Both the position numbers and the translations under genes were made by a program. From the NCBI GenBank assembly GCA_902519445.1, contig CABYJR010000001.1:1-64000 (forward strand): a DNA stretch of 64,000 nt. The letters run 5' to 3'. The notes beneath the pieces are model-generated. The model did not search any database. It saw nothing but the letters and a program-made list of their open reading frames with translations, and was not told where the DNA came from. This document shows, in pieces, positions 10,243-20,559 of this stretch. The stretch comes from an uncultured Pelagibacteraceae bacterium (lineage in GTDB: Bacteria > Pseudomonadota > Alphaproteobacteria > Pelagibacterales > Pelagibacteraceae). Positions within the stretch are counted from its first letter, which is position 1. Each line of letters opens with the position of its first letter.

Positions 10243-11052
10243 ATGAAAATAAAAAAAAAACAAAAATTAACTAGAGAATGGTTCATTAAATTACAAAATA
10301 TTATTTGTAATAATATTGAAAAATTAGAAAATGAATATGGTTCTAAAATAAAGTTTAAAAAGAAAAAATGGAAACATGGAGAATTCAGAATTATAAAAGG
10401 AAAAGTAATTGAAAAAGGAGGAGTTGCATTTTCAAATGTTATAGGCAAATTTCCTAAAGAATTTGCTAAAAAGATTCCAGGAACTCAAAATAACACAAAT
10501 TTTTGGTCTTCTGGTGTTTCTGTAGTACTTCATCCAAAAAATCCTAAGATACCCGCTATGCACTTTAACACTAGGTTTATTTGCACTAAAAAGAATTGGT
10601 TTGGCGGTGGTATGGATGCAACACCTTGTCTTAATGATATGAAAGAAAAAAAATATTTTCACAAAACTTTAAAACAAATGTGCGACCTTCATAATAAAAA
10701 ATATTACCCTAAGTATAAAAAATGGTGTGATAATTATTTCTACTTGCCGCACAGAAATGAACCGCGCGGTATAGGCGGCATTTTCTTTGATTACAAAATG
10801 GATAATTGGGAAAAAGACTTTTTATTTACTAAAGATGTAGGAGCTACTTTTGCATACTTAGTTAATAAAATTATAAGAAAAAAAATGTTTTTAAAATGGA
10901 CAATAAGAGAGAAAAAAATTCAACAAATAAAAAGAGGAAGATATGTTGAATTTAACTTGCTATATGATAGAGGTACAAAATTTGGATTAAACAGTGGAGG
11001 CAATCCTAAAGCAATATTAATGTCAATGCCTCCATCTGCTGACTGGGAATAA
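10243..11052 (+). CDS. hemF: oxygen-dependent coproporphyrinogen III oxidase
   Basis: GGVAFSNV, MHFNTRF, NEPRGIGGIFFDY, RGRYVEFNLLYDRGTKFGLNSGGNPKAILMSMPP. Confidence 0.95.
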   Translation: MKIKKKQKLTREWFIKLQNIICNNIEKLENEYGSKIKFKKKKWKHGEFRIIKGKVIEKGGVAFSNVIGKFPKEFAKKIPGTQNNTNFWSSGVSVVLHPKNPKIPAMHFNTRFICTKKNWFGGGMDATPCLNDMKEKKYFHKTLKQMCDLHNKKYYPKYKKWCDNYFYLPHRNEPRGIGGIFFDYKMDNWEKDFLFTKDVGATFAYLVNKIIRKKMFLKWTIREKKIQQIKRGRYVEFNLLYDRGTKFGLNSGGNPKAILMSMPPSADWE

Positions 11053-11055
11053 TTT

Positions 11056-11532
11056 ATGGAAAAAGAACCAATAACTTCAGAAGGACTTAAAAAAATAAAA
11101 AAAGAACTAGAAGAATTAAAAAATATCAAACGACCAAAAATAATTGAAGCAATAGCAGAAGCCAGAGCTCATGGCGATTTAAAAGAAAATGCTGAATATC
11201 ATGCTGCTAAAGAAGAGCAAGCAAAAATTGAAAGTAGAGTTATTGAGATAAATGATTTAATTGCAAGGGCTAATGTTATTGACGTAACCAAAATTGAAAA
11301 AAAAGACAATGTAATTTTTGGATCTACGGTTTATTTGATGGACCTAGAAAGTAATACAAAAAAAAATTATAAAATAGTCGGAAAAGACGAAGCTGATGCT
11401 ACAAAAAATTATATTTATTTTAGATCACCAATCGGTAAAGCTTTAATTGGAAAAAATAAAAAAGATATAATAACTGTAATAACTCCGTCTGGGGAAAAAA
11501 ATTTTGAAATAATAGAAATTAAATATATTTAG
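11056..11532 (+). CDS. greA: transcription elongation factor GreA
   Basis: EARAHGDLKENAEYHAAKEEQ. Confidence 0.95.
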   Translation: MEKEPITSEGLKKIKKELEELKNIKRPKIIEAIAEARAHGDLKENAEYHAAKEEQAKIESRVIEINDLIARANVIDVTKIEKKDNVIFGSTVYLMDLESNTKKNYKIVGKDEADATKNYIYFRSPIGKALIGKNKKDIITVITPSGEKNFEIIEIKYI

Positions 11533-12827
11533 TTTTCATTTCTTTTTCCCAAAGATTTCTCAAGCATTTTATTATCTATAACAAAATTATTTTCAATCCA
11601 TTTTTCCTCTAGTGATTTAAGTTTTTTTCCTAATACTTGCCCTGTCTTATACCCATGTTCTTTTAGATAATCTCCCGAAACCGGAAATTTTGGTATTTTA
11701 CAAATGTTCACATAATCTAGTAATGCTTCAACAGGATAATTATTTTTTTTTGCATTCTCACATATTGAAAAAAGTATTAAATCTTTTACGTAATTTTTAT
11801 TTGATAAATATATCAATTTCTTAATGTTTGCTTCTGTATAAAATTTTTTATTTTTAAGACTTTCAAAATTTTCTGAAATATTTTTAAATCTACTTTTAAT
11901 AACATTAGATGTTTTGTATTTATGACAAAAATATTCATAATCATTAGATTGGTCTAATATAAGCAATCCTAAAATTAAATTATTATCATATTTTGACTTA
12001 AGTTTTTTATTTAAAGTTTTGAATATTTTTAGTCTCTCATAATATTTTAATTGTGGAAAAATATTTATAATAATTTCATTAGATGTCCTATTAGAAAATA
12101 AGCTAAATAAATCTTTTAATAGAATAATTTTATTTAATTCATCAAATATTCTTTCATTTGATACTTTATTTAATCCATTTATGTATTTTTTAATTGAGCG
12201 AATAACTTCCTCATTATGACCTGTTTTGCTGTACTGAGTAAAAAATCTAAAGTAGCGTAAAATTCTTAGATAATCTTCTTGTATTCTTTCATCTGGCGTA
12301 CCAATAAATTTTACAACCCCATTTTGTAAATCTGAAATTCCGTTTAATGGATCAAAAATCCGTCCTTGTATATCAGCGTATATTGCATTTATCGTAAAAT
12401 CTCTTCTTAACGCATCCTCTCTCCAGTCTGAAGTGAAAATTACTTTTGCATGTCTTCCATCAGTTGAAACATCCTTTCTTAAAGTGGTAATTTCAAATTT
12501 TTTTTTATTTATAATCACAGTAACAGTCCCATGAGAAATTCCTGTATCGATAACTTTAATATTTTCCTTATTAAGTCTTTTTTTTACTTCATTTGGTTCA
12601 AGAATTGTTGCTAGATCAATATCATCAGTACTCTCTCCAGAAATTGATTTTCTTACACAGCCCCCGACAAATCTAACGCGATCTTCTCTCTCATTTTCAT
12701 TAAGATAAGTAAAAATTATTCGAGCTTCTTTTATATTTTCTAAACCTTTGGTGCTTTTATCCGTGCCAAATTTTTTGTAAAGAAAACTATCAGTTTTTGA
12801 AATAATATTTTTTAATTTTTTAAACAT
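11529..12827 (-). CDS. cca: CCA tRNA nucleotidyltransferase / polyA polymerase family
   Basis: FVGGCVRKSI, DDIDLAT, RRDFTINAIYAD. Confidence 0.9.
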   Translation of the reverse strand: MFKKLKNIISKTDSFLYKKFGTDKSTKGLENIKEARIIFTYLNENEREDRVRFVGGCVRKSISGESTDDIDLATILEPNEVKKRLNKENIKVIDTGISHGTVTVIINKKKFEITTLRKDVSTDGRHAKVIFTSDWREDALRRDFTINAIYADIQGRIFDPLNGISDLQNGVVKFIGTPDERIQEDYLRILRYFRFFTQYSKTGHNEEVIRSIKKYINGLNKVSNERIFDELNKIILLKDLFSLFSNRTSNEIIINIFPQLKYYERLKIFKTLNKKLKSKYDNNLILGLLILDQSNDYEYFCHKYKTSNVIKSRFKNISENFESLKNKKFYTEANIKKLIYLSNKNYVKDLILFSICENAKKNNYPVEALLDYVNICKIPKFPVSGDYLKEHGYKTGQVLGKKLKSLEEKWIENNFVIDNKMLEKSLGKRNEN

Positions 12828-12831
12828 TTTT

Positions 12832-12905
12832 TGGCTGGGGCGCTAGGATTCGAACCTAGGATGGTGGTACCAAAAACCACTGCCTTACCGCTTGGCTACG
12901 CCCCA
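12832..12905 (-). tRNA. tRNA-Gln (anticodon TTG)
   Basis: TGGGGCGTAGCCAAGCGGTAAGGCAGTGGTTTTTGGTACCACCATCCTAGGTTCGAATCCTAGCGCCCCAGCCA folds as a cloverleaf; loop TTTTGGT; CCA encoded. Confidence 0.95.
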
Positions 12906-12939
12906 AATTTAATTCGACATATATCACAAATGTTTTATT

Positions 12940-13803
12940 TTATATAGTTTTTGATACAACACACCAATACTTTGGATATTTTGATCTTATCAATTTTTGA
13001 GCAGAAATAGTATTAGCTCTATTAGAAAATATTCCTATACATGCTGATCCAGAGCCAGTGATTCTTGAAAAAACACAACCTTTTTGTGACCTAATGTAGT
13101 TAATAATTTTTCCTATTCTTGGATAAATTTTAATTACAATTTTTTCAAGATCATTTTTATCATTTTTTAAAAAATAGTTTAATTTCGCCCTATTTTTTTC
13201 ATTATAATAATATTCATTTCCAGTAGAATTATTTATTCTATTTCTCTTATATATCTTTCTAGTTGAGCAAATTATATTTGGATAAACTATTAATAAATTA
13301 AGATTAAATTTATGATTTATTCTCAGCATTTTATTGTTCTTGCCTGTCAAAAAAGTATTCTTTTTTTCCAGACAAATAGGCACATCTGAGCCAATTTTTT
13401 TTGCAAGACTAATCATTTCATTTTTTTTTAATTTAAATTTCATTTTATTATTAAAATGATTCAATAAATACGACGCATTTGATGATGCTCCACCAAGCCC
13501 AGAACCGTGGGGTATATTTTTTTTTACATTTATTTTGAATGATTGATTTTTTATTAATTTCTTTTTTCTTAATACCTTCAATACCGCAGTAATGGTATTA
13601 GATTTGCTATTAATATAATTAGAAAATTTTCCTGAAAAAGTAATTTTATCTTTATGTTTTTTTATTTTTGATATTGATATTACATCATGCAGGTCAGAAA
13701 AAGTTATTAAGGAAGATATATTGTGATATCCGTTTTTTAATTTCTTTATAATTCTCAAAGATAAATTAATTTTGCAATAAGATTTTATTTTAAAATTTTT
13801 CAC
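12940..13803 (-). CDS. ispE: 4-diphosphocytidyl-2-C-methyl-D-erythritol kinase
   Basis: IPHGSGLGGASSNAS GHMP kinase motif; FSRITGSGSACIGIF. Confidence 0.9.
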   Translation of the reverse strand: MKNFKIKSYCKINLSLRIIKKLKNGYHNISSLITFSDLHDVISISKIKKHKDKITFSGKFSNYINSKSNTITAVLKVLRKKKLIKNQSFKINVKKNIPHGSGLGGASSNASYLLNHFNNKMKFKLKKNEMISLAKKIGSDVPICLEKKNTFLTGKNNKMLRINHKFNLNLLIVYPNIICSTRKIYKRNRINNSTGNEYYYNEKNRAKLNYFLKNDKNDLEKIVIKIYPRIGKIINYIRSQKGCVFSRITGSGSACIGIFSNRANTISAQKLIRSKYPKYWCVVSKTI

Positions 13804-13810
13804 TTAAAAA

Positions 13811-15520
13811 TCATAGCTTGTTAGTGATGCCAAAAATCAATTTTTTGTTTACTTGATCTTTTAATTTTTGTTCTATTTTATCTAATTTTAAAACACTCTC
13901 CCAAATATATCTTGCTTGGATAGTTTTATTTAACATCCATAAATTATCTCCGTAATGATCATTTATTATCGGATCTCTTGGAAGTAGCTCCACGGCTCTT
14001 TGTAAATATTTTTCTGCTTTAACATAATCTTTTTTTGCATAATAAGCCCAACCTAATGAATCAATTATATAGCCATCATCTTTTCTTATAGAATTTGCTT
14101 TTATTAGCATTTCTAAACCTTTGTCTAAGTTTATTCCTTTATCTATCCATGAATAAGCCAAATAATTCATTACATGCGCATCATTAGGTTTTATTCTAAG
14201 AGATTCTAATAAATCTTTTTCTGCATTTTCCCAGTCCCCCAACCTCTCGTGACTTGTTCCTCTTCTATCTAAAATTTTTGGAACTAAAAAATGTTTAGAA
14301 TTTATTTTTTCTAAAGCTAGCGAATAATATATTATAGATTTTTTGTAATATTTATTATCTTTATAAAAATTTGCCATTTCATAATAGTGATCAAAGCTTG
14401 GATTAGATATAGATTTAAAATCCTTTTCTAATCTTTTTTTAGAATATTTTTTTCCTTTTTGATCAAGCAAGATTGCGGAAATGCTTTTGGATGAATACCA
14501 CGAATACACCGGTCCTATTAACTTGAGTTCTTCATAAATATTTTTAGATAGCTTGTATTTTCCTTGGTAATAATAATTTTCTGCTAAAAGTGCTTTGTTA
14601 GGCAAGAATTTATTATTTAAGAATTGGGAAATTTTTAAATAAAAATTTGATGATCTATAATCTTTCTCACTCGCGTATAGATTAGCTATAACATAAAAAA
14701 ATTCTGCAAGAGAATCGTTAGGATTTTTACAGTTAAAAAAACTTTTAATCTTTTCTCCTTTTCCTTCTTTCAAAAAATTTTCTGTTTCTTCTATCAACAA
14801 ATTTGATCTATTTTTTTTTATCGCATTTTTTATGATTTTTAGTGCCTCTTTTTCCTTATTTTGAGACACAAGATAATTTGCTAAAAAAAAATTGTATCTT
14901 GAAAAATTATAATCTTTATTTTCAATTATTTTTTTAAAAAAAATTTCAGTATCATCCATATCAAAATAACATTTTAAAAATCCTTTCTGAGTTTTTTTTA
15001 AATGACGATATGGCTTAGGAATTTTTTCAAGAATATTGAAACTCTGCTCTTTTTTTCCTAACAACGCTTTGTTCCAGGCAATTAAAACATTGCCTATAAA
15101 ATCATCAAATAAATTGTATCTGTAAATTTTATTTAATTTTTGAAAATATTTTTCTGCATTTTTATAATCTTTATTTTTAAAAAAATTTAATCCTAATAAA
15201 AGATCTCCTTCGAAAAAGAATTTTTCTTCGTTTGACACGCTTTCTGAAAAAGCAAAAGCTTTATCAAATTTTTCAAGCACAACAAGTGTGCTAAGATACT
15301 CGATATTATATCTTGAATGATGTTTTTTCAGTAATTGAATTTTTTTTAAATATTTGTAACTTTCGTTATAATCATGATTTTTTAAAGAAATTAGACCAGA
15401 TAAATAATTTGAAATATTTTCTCCTGTATGTAGAACTTCACTATCCCTAGCAAAAGTATGGGGTTGGAATAAAATAAGTAATAATGAGAGAATATAAATT
15501 TTTTTAATTATAAATTTCAT
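13811..15520 (-). CDS. TPR-repeat protein, exported
   Basis: N-terminal signal peptide and C-terminal TPR units (NAHVMNYLAYSWIDKG..., DGYIIDSLGWAYY). Confidence 0.85.
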   Translation of the reverse strand: MKFIIKKIYILSLLLILFQPHTFARDSEVLHTGENISNYLSGLISLKNHDYNESYKYLKKIQLLKKHHSRYNIEYLSTLVVLEKFDKAFAFSESVSNEEKFFFEGDLLLGLNFFKNKDYKNAEKYFQKLNKIYRYNLFDDFIGNVLIAWNKALLGKKEQSFNILEKIPKPYRHLKKTQKGFLKCYFDMDDTEIFFKKIIENKDYNFSRYNFFLANYLVSQNKEKEALKIIKNAIKKNRSNLLIEETENFLKEGKGEKIKSFFNCKNPNDSLAEFFYVIANLYASEKDYRSSNFYLKISQFLNNKFLPNKALLAENYYYQGKYKLSKNIYEELKLIGPVYSWYSSKSISAILLDQKGKKYSKKRLEKDFKSISNPSFDHYYEMANFYKDNKYYKKSIIYYSLALEKINSKHFLVPKILDRRGTSHERLGDWENAEKDLLESLRIKPNDAHVMNYLAYSWIDKGINLDKGLEMLIKANSIRKDDGYIIDSLGWAYYAKKDYVKAEKYLQRAVELLPRDPIINDHYGDNLWMLNKTIQARYIWESVLKLDKIEQKLKDQVNKKLIFGITNKL

Positions 15521-15525
15521 ATAAT

Positions 15526-16242
15526 ATGCTTTATAAAATGAAAAAAAATTTAAATCAAAAGCTAATTAACCTAATTGAATATTATAATTTAATTAATGCT
15601 AACTTTTTTTTAAGCAATAAGCCCATAGTTAGAACAGTTACAAATACAACCTTTCCCTCTTTCGGAACAAAAAAAGAAAAACTAGACAAGTTAAAAAAGA
15701 AAATTCAACTAATTCAAAACTGTAAGTTAAAAAATAATGCTAAAAATTTAGTTTTTAGCGATGGCAATATCAACTCAAAAATAATGATCATTGGAGAGGG
15801 TCCCGGTGCTAATGAAGATATGGAGGGTAAACCATTTGTTGGTAGAGCTGGTAAGCTATTAGATAAAATGTTGGCTTCAATTAAGTTAGATAGAACAAAA
15901 GTATACATATCAAATGTTGTTAATTACAGGCCGCCGGAAAATAGAAAACCAACAGAAGAAGAAATTGATAGATATTTGCCTTATTTAAAAACTCATATTG
16001 AAATAATAAATCCAAAAATTTTAATACTATTAGGTAGTACAGCTTTAAACGCTTTGGTCGGTGATGAAGTGGTAATTTCAAAGGCTAGGGGAAAATGGAT
16101 TCAAAAAAAAATTGGCGAAATCGATACTTGGGTTATTGCCTCTTTTCATCCTGCTTTTTTAATGCGACAGCCAGAACAGAAAAAATTGGCTTGGATAGAT
16201 CTAAAGATGATAAGAGAAAAATCTAAAGCTTTAAAAATATAA
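15526..16242 (+). CDS. uracil-DNA glycosylase, family 4 type
   Basis: GEGPGANEDMEGKPFVGRAGKLLDKML, NVVNYRPPENRKP, FHPAFLMRQP. Confidence 0.9.
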   Translation: MLYKMKKNLNQKLINLIEYYNLINANFFLSNKPIVRTVTNTTFPSFGTKKEKLDKLKKKIQLIQNCKLKNNAKNLVFSDGNINSKIMIIGEGPGANEDMEGKPFVGRAGKLLDKMLASIKLDRTKVYISNVVNYRPPENRKPTEEEIDRYLPYLKTHIEIINPKILILLGSTALNALVGDEVVISKARGKWIQKKIGEIDTWVIASFHPAFLMRQPEQKKLAWIDLKMIREKSKALKI

Positions 16243-16248
16243 ATAATT

Positions 16249-16839
16249 TTGCAAAAAATTAATAAAATAGCTGGAGTCGATGAAGTGGGCAGAGGATGCC
16301 TTGCCGGGCCAGTATTTGCTGCAGCGGTTATATTAAATAATGGAATTGATACAAAAGATATAAAAGATTCAAAAAAAATTTCTTTTAATAAAAGAATTGA
16401 ACTATGTGAATATATAAAACAAAACTCAATATATGCTTTGGGCAGTGCTACGGTAGAAGAAATAGATAAAATAAATATTTTAAATGCTTCGCTTCTGTCT
16501 ATGAAAAGAGCTTTATCTAAACTTAGATTAAAACCTACTATCGCTTATATTGATGGGCCTTTTGCACCAAGCCTTAATATTAAATATAAAACTTTTATAA
16601 AAGGTGATGAAAAAATAACTTGTATTGCGGCCGCTTCAATAATTGCAAAAGTTTCTAGAGACCTCTTTATGATAAAATTATCTAATAAATTTCCCAAATA
16701 CTCTTGGCACAAAAATTTTGGATACGGGACAAAAGATCATTTATATGGTCTTAAAAAATATGGAATTACTAAGTACCATAGAAAAAAATTTAAACCAGTA
16801 CACAATATCTTGTTCCGCTCAACACGTGAAACACTATAA
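16249..16839 (+). CDS. rnhB: ribonuclease HII (TTG start)
   Basis: AGVDEVGRGCLAGPV, KGDEKITCIAAASIIAKVSRD. Confidence 0.94.
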   Translation: MQKINKIAGVDEVGRGCLAGPVFAAAVILNNGIDTKDIKDSKKISFNKRIELCEYIKQNSIYALGSATVEEIDKINILNASLLSMKRALSKLRLKPTIAYIDGPFAPSLNIKYKTFIKGDEKITCIAAASIIAKVSRDLFMIKLSNKFPKYSWHKNFGYGTKDHLYGLKKYGITKYHRKKFKPVHNILFRSTRETL

Positions 16840-16889
16840 GATTCATTTTTTTTTATTAAAGTTTGACTGATCCCCGAATTTGGAGTCTA

Positions 16890-16908
16890 ATTCAACGTAA
16901 AGTTGAAT
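16890..16908. promoter_or_regulatory. hairpin/operator candidate ATTCAAC-GTAAA-GTTGAAT in ccrM leader, bracketed by GANTC sites
   Basis: Perfect 7-bp inverted repeat; GANTC at 16840-16844, 16883-16887, 16905-16909. Confidence 0.5.
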
Positions 16909-16914
16909 CTAGAT

Positions 16915-17985
16915 ATGTCTAAATTTGAAAACAAAATTGTTAACGGAAATTCGTTAGAAATTTTAAAAAAAATTCCTGACAAAACTTTCGAATTAATTTT
17001 TGCTGATCCTCCCTATAATTTACAAATTGGAGAAAAGTTAAAAAGGCCTGATAATAGTAAAGTTAATGGAGTGGATGATAAATGGGACCAGTTTGAAAGT
17101 TTCGGACATTATGATCGTTTTTGTAAAGATTGGTTAAAAGAATGTAAAAGAATTTTAAAAGACAACGGTAGTATTTGGGTTATAGGATCTTATCACAATA
17201 TTTTTAGACTGGGTTATCACTTACAAAATTTAAACTATTGGTTACTTAACGATGTTATTTGGAGAAAAAATAATCCAATGCCAAATTTCAGAGGTACAAG
17301 ATTTACTAATGCGCACGAAACTTTAATTTGGGCCTCAAAGAACAAAAAATCAAAATATACTTTTAACTATCAATCTCTTAAATGCTTGAATGATGATTTA
17401 CAAATGCGTTCGGATTGGACTTTTCCTATATGTAGCGGAAAAGAAAGATTAAAAAAGAATGGGAAAAAAGTTCATTCTACTCAAAAACCAGAAGCTCTTT
17501 TACATAGAATTATATTGGCAACTTCAAATAAAGGCGATGTCATTTTAGACCCATTTTTAGGCACTGGAACTACTGCAACTGTAGCAAAAAAATTGGGAAG
17601 AAAATACTTTGGTATAGAAAAAGACAAAAGCTATTTTAAAGTAGCAAATGAACGAATTGATAAAACTAAAGTTATCGAGGAAAGCCATTTAGATACCTTA
17701 GAAAATAACAAGTCTAAGCCAAGAGTCCCTTTTGGCTCGTTAGTTGAGTTAGGAATAATTAAACCAGGAACGAGTATTTTTGATCAAAAGAAAAAAATAA
17801 ATGCAAAAATTATGGTGGACGGAAGTATTAAACATAAAGAATCTTCTGGCTCTATACATAAAGTTGCAGCTAAAATAATGGGAACTGAAAGTTATAATGG
17901 ATGGACTTATTGGTATTGTAACTTTGGCGGATCAATAGTTCCTATAGATAATCTTAGACAAAGATTTTTAAATAAAAATATCTAA
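16915..17985 (+). CDS. ccrM: CcrM-type adenine-N6 DNA methyltransferase (GANTC)
   Basis: ADPPYNLQ, DPFLGTGTTATVAKKLGRKYFGIE plus C-terminal domain GSLVELGIIKPGTSIFD...NGWTYWYC; ATG at 16915 preferred over the listed TTG at 16903. Confidence 0.92.
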   Translation: MSKFENKIVNGNSLEILKKIPDKTFELIFADPPYNLQIGEKLKRPDNSKVNGVDDKWDQFESFGHYDRFCKDWLKECKRILKDNGSIWVIGSYHNIFRLGYHLQNLNYWLLNDVIWRKNNPMPNFRGTRFTNAHETLIWASKNKKSKYTFNYQSLKCLNDDLQMRSDWTFPICSGKERLKKNGKKVHSTQKPEALLHRIILATSNKGDVILDPFLGTGTTATVAKKLGRKYFGIEKDKSYFKVANERIDKTKVIEESHLDTLENNKSKPRVPFGSLVELGIIKPGTSIFDQKKKINAKIMVDGSIKHKESSGSIHKVAAKIMGTESYNGWTYWYCNFGGSIVPIDNLRQRFLNKNI

Positions 17986-17986
17986 A

Positions 17987-19114
17987 TTATTTATATATTT
18001 TTCCTAAGTAGCTCTGTATAAAATTTTTGTTTATTACAAGACGTTTTAAAAAAAAGTTTCTTAAAATCTCTAGCAAAGGATTGGAAATATGAAATCCAAA
18101 ATAATTAAATTTTGACCTTTTATTAATTTGCTTTGTTCTTTTTAGTCTTCTTTTGAAATAAAGATTTTGTACATTTTTTTTATTTTCATTCAATAAATTA
18201 AATAATTCAAACGCAGCTTCAATTGATTGCGATGCTCCCTGCGCAAGGGCTGGAACAAAAGTATAAAAAGCATCTCCCAAATAAAATACATTATCGTGAA
18301 TCGATTTTATAGGCTTTTTAGTTACATAAACAGGCCATAAGTTTAAATCTGCTTTTAATAAATTTTCTAAATTTTTATTTTTTGATAAAATTTTTTTTTT
18401 AATTATCGAATGTATATCATAATTTTGGGATAATTTTTCTCTCACAATACAAACTAAATTAAAATCATTTTTTTTATTTATTGGATAGATAACAACGTGA
18501 GCATTTGGAAACATTATCAATGATATATTTTTACTTTCATAATCGAACTCTTCAGAAAATTTAATTACTGTTCTAATAGCAACTGAACCATTGTATCGAG
18601 GTTTAATATCTTTTTTTTCAATTATCGATTTTGTATTAGAAAAAACTCCATCCGATACAATTATAAAATCAACTAAATCATTTGTATGATCAGAAAAATT
18701 AATTAAAAGCTTATCTTTAATTTTTGAAACTTTTCTAACTTCTTTTCCAAATCTAAAATTATTTGCAAATAATTTATCTTTCAAAAATTCAATTAGAGTA
18801 GATCTTTGTAGCGTTGTATATTTAATTGATTCATTATTGAATTTTCCTAAATCTAAATCACAAATTTTATTATTATTTGAATAAAAATTTAATTTTAATG
18901 GATTAAAAATATCGTTTTTATTTATATTTCCGAATCCTATTTTATTTAAAATAGAAATACTATTGGGAGCTAACTGTATTCCATATCCCTCATCTAAACT
19001 TAACATTTTTTCTTTTTCATAAACAATTATTTCAATATCAGAATTTTTTATTAATAAATTTGCAGCTGTTAAGCCTCCAATGCCTGATCCGATTATTGCA
19101 ATTTTCTTTTTCAT
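17987..19114 (-). CDS. FAD-dependent monooxygenase
   Basis: IIGSGIGGLTAANLLIK, YLGDAFYTFVPALAQGASQSIEAAFEL. Confidence 0.85.
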   Translation of the reverse strand: MKKKIAIIGSGIGGLTAANLLIKNSDIEIIVYEKEKMLSLDEGYGIQLAPNSISILNKIGFGNINKNDIFNPLKLNFYSNNNKICDLDLGKFNNESIKYTTLQRSTLIEFLKDKLFANNFRFGKEVRKVSKIKDKLLINFSDHTNDLVDFIIVSDGVFSNTKSIIEKKDIKPRYNGSVAIRTVIKFSEEFDYESKNISLIMFPNAHVVIYPINKKNDFNLVCIVREKLSQNYDIHSIIKKKILSKNKNLENLLKADLNLWPVYVTKKPIKSIHDNVFYLGDAFYTFVPALAQGASQSIEAAFELFNLLNENKKNVQNLYFKRRLKRTKQINKRSKFNYFGFHISNPLLEILRNFFLKRLVINKNFIQSYLGKIYK

Positions 19115-20085
19115 TAATACAAGTGTGTAATTTGCTTGAAAATTTTTTTGGTAAATGAAGGAATAAATTCCTTATTTTTATTTAAAGAATACCAATTATA
19201 TTTGGAAGGTATTTTTGAAGAAAATTTATAATATAAATTAAGATCTAATTTTTTATTTGATATAGAATTTTTATAATTACACAAAAATCTCCAGTTTTTA
19301 TTTTTTTTAGATGTAACTTTAATCTTTGGTAAATTAAATTTTTTTAAAAATCCTAAATTATTATTTTTTGTTAATGCTATTTGTTTTTTATTTTTTTTTA
19401 AGTAGCAAAAAATATCATAACTTTTTGCTTGAATCTTAATTTTCTTATTAAATTTAATTTTTGATTCTGATTTATAAAAGAAACAATTTTTTTTTAATTT
19501 ACATTTATGACATAGTGGATCTTTTGGTTTGCATATTACAGCACCGAATTCCATAAGGGCTTCGGCTAAATCGCCATTTCTTTTAGTCTTAAACAAATTT
19601 TCTGGATTTTTAACTTCTAAATTAAACAACCTGAACAAAACTCTTTTAACATTTCCATCTACTCCAATACGCGGATGATTAAAAATTAAAGCCAAAAGAA
19701 TGTTAGCTGTATAATCTCCAATCCCCGGCAATTCTTTTAACTTTTCAAAAGAATCTGGAATTTGACTATCGTATTTTTTAACTAATATCTTAGAGGTTTT
19801 GTGTAAATTTTTTGCTCTAGAATAATAACCAAGTCCTTCCCATAGTTTTAATATTTTTTTTTCATTACTTTTAGATAAAGCTTTAAGATTTGGAACTTTG
19901 TGGACAAAATTTTTAAAATAAGGAATTACAGTCTTTACTTGAGTTTGTTGAAGCATAAATTCACTTAAAATTCTATAATATTGGTTTTTTTCGGAATTTT
20001 TACTTATTCTCCAGGGCAATTTGCGTTTGTTATTATCATACCACGAGAGAATTTTTTTTGATAAATTCAAATTATATATATGCAT
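19114..20085 (-). CDS. mutY: A/G-specific adenine glycosylase
   Basis: WRISKN..., EFMLQQTQVKTVIPYF, LPGIGDYTANILLAL, VDGNVKRV, Cys cluster CKPKDPLCHKCKLKKNC; likely ATG at 20085 (MHIYNLNLSKKIL), not 20124. Confidence 0.93.
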   Translation of the reverse strand: MHIYNLNLSKKILSWYDNNKRKLPWRISKNSEKNQYYRILSEFMLQQTQVKTVIPYFKNFVHKVPNLKALSKSNEKKILKLWEGLGYYSRAKNLHKTSKILVKKYDSQIPDSFEKLKELPGIGDYTANILLALIFNHPRIGVDGNVKRVLFRLFNLEVKNPENLFKTKRNGDLAEALMEFGAVICKPKDPLCHKCKLKKNCFFYKSESKIKFNKKIKIQAKSYDIFCYLKKNKKQIALTKNNNLGFLKKFNLPKIKVTSKKNKNWRFLCNYKNSISNKKLDLNLYYKFSSKIPSKYNWYSLNKNKEFIPSFTKKIFKQITHLY

Positions 20086-20559
20086 CACAAGCAAAATAAT
20101 AAAGAAAGCAAAACTTACGTGCAAGGATTAAGACCATTTGGGAATACTTTGCCGCGAGGCTTAAAAGGTATTTTAAAAAAAAACGGTTATAACTATTCTG
20201 AAATAATAAGTAAATGGAGCATATTAGTAGGAAAAAATATTGCAAATTGTTCTCATCCAAAGTCGATCAAAATGAAAAAGGGTAATTCAAATGGAACTTT
20301 AATTCTTGCGGTAAATAGAGGTAATGAAATAAATGTTGAATATTCAAAAAAAGAAATTATTCAAAAAATTAATAGTCATTTTGGTTATAAATTAATAGAT
20401 GAAATAAAATTAAAAAGTATTAACTCAGAGAATTTAAACTCAAAAAATAAAGAAATAAAAAACAAATTTAATAAAAGCTTTCAAAATAAAATCGATAAAA
20501 TAGAAAATAAAAGTATTAGAGAGTCTCTTTCTGAACTTTTAAAAGAAGCAAACAAATGA
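20080..20559 (+). CDS. DUF721/DciA-family protein
   Basis: GNTLPRGLKGILKKNGYNYSEIISKWSILVGKNIANCSHP resembles the DUF721 N-terminus. Confidence 0.7.
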   Translation: MHHKQNNKESKTYVQGLRPFGNTLPRGLKGILKKNGYNYSEIISKWSILVGKNIANCSHPKSIKMKKGNSNGTLILAVNRGNEINVEYSKKEIIQKINSHFGYKLIDEIKLKSINSENLNSKNKEIKNKFNKSFQNKIDKIENKSIRESLSELLKEANK

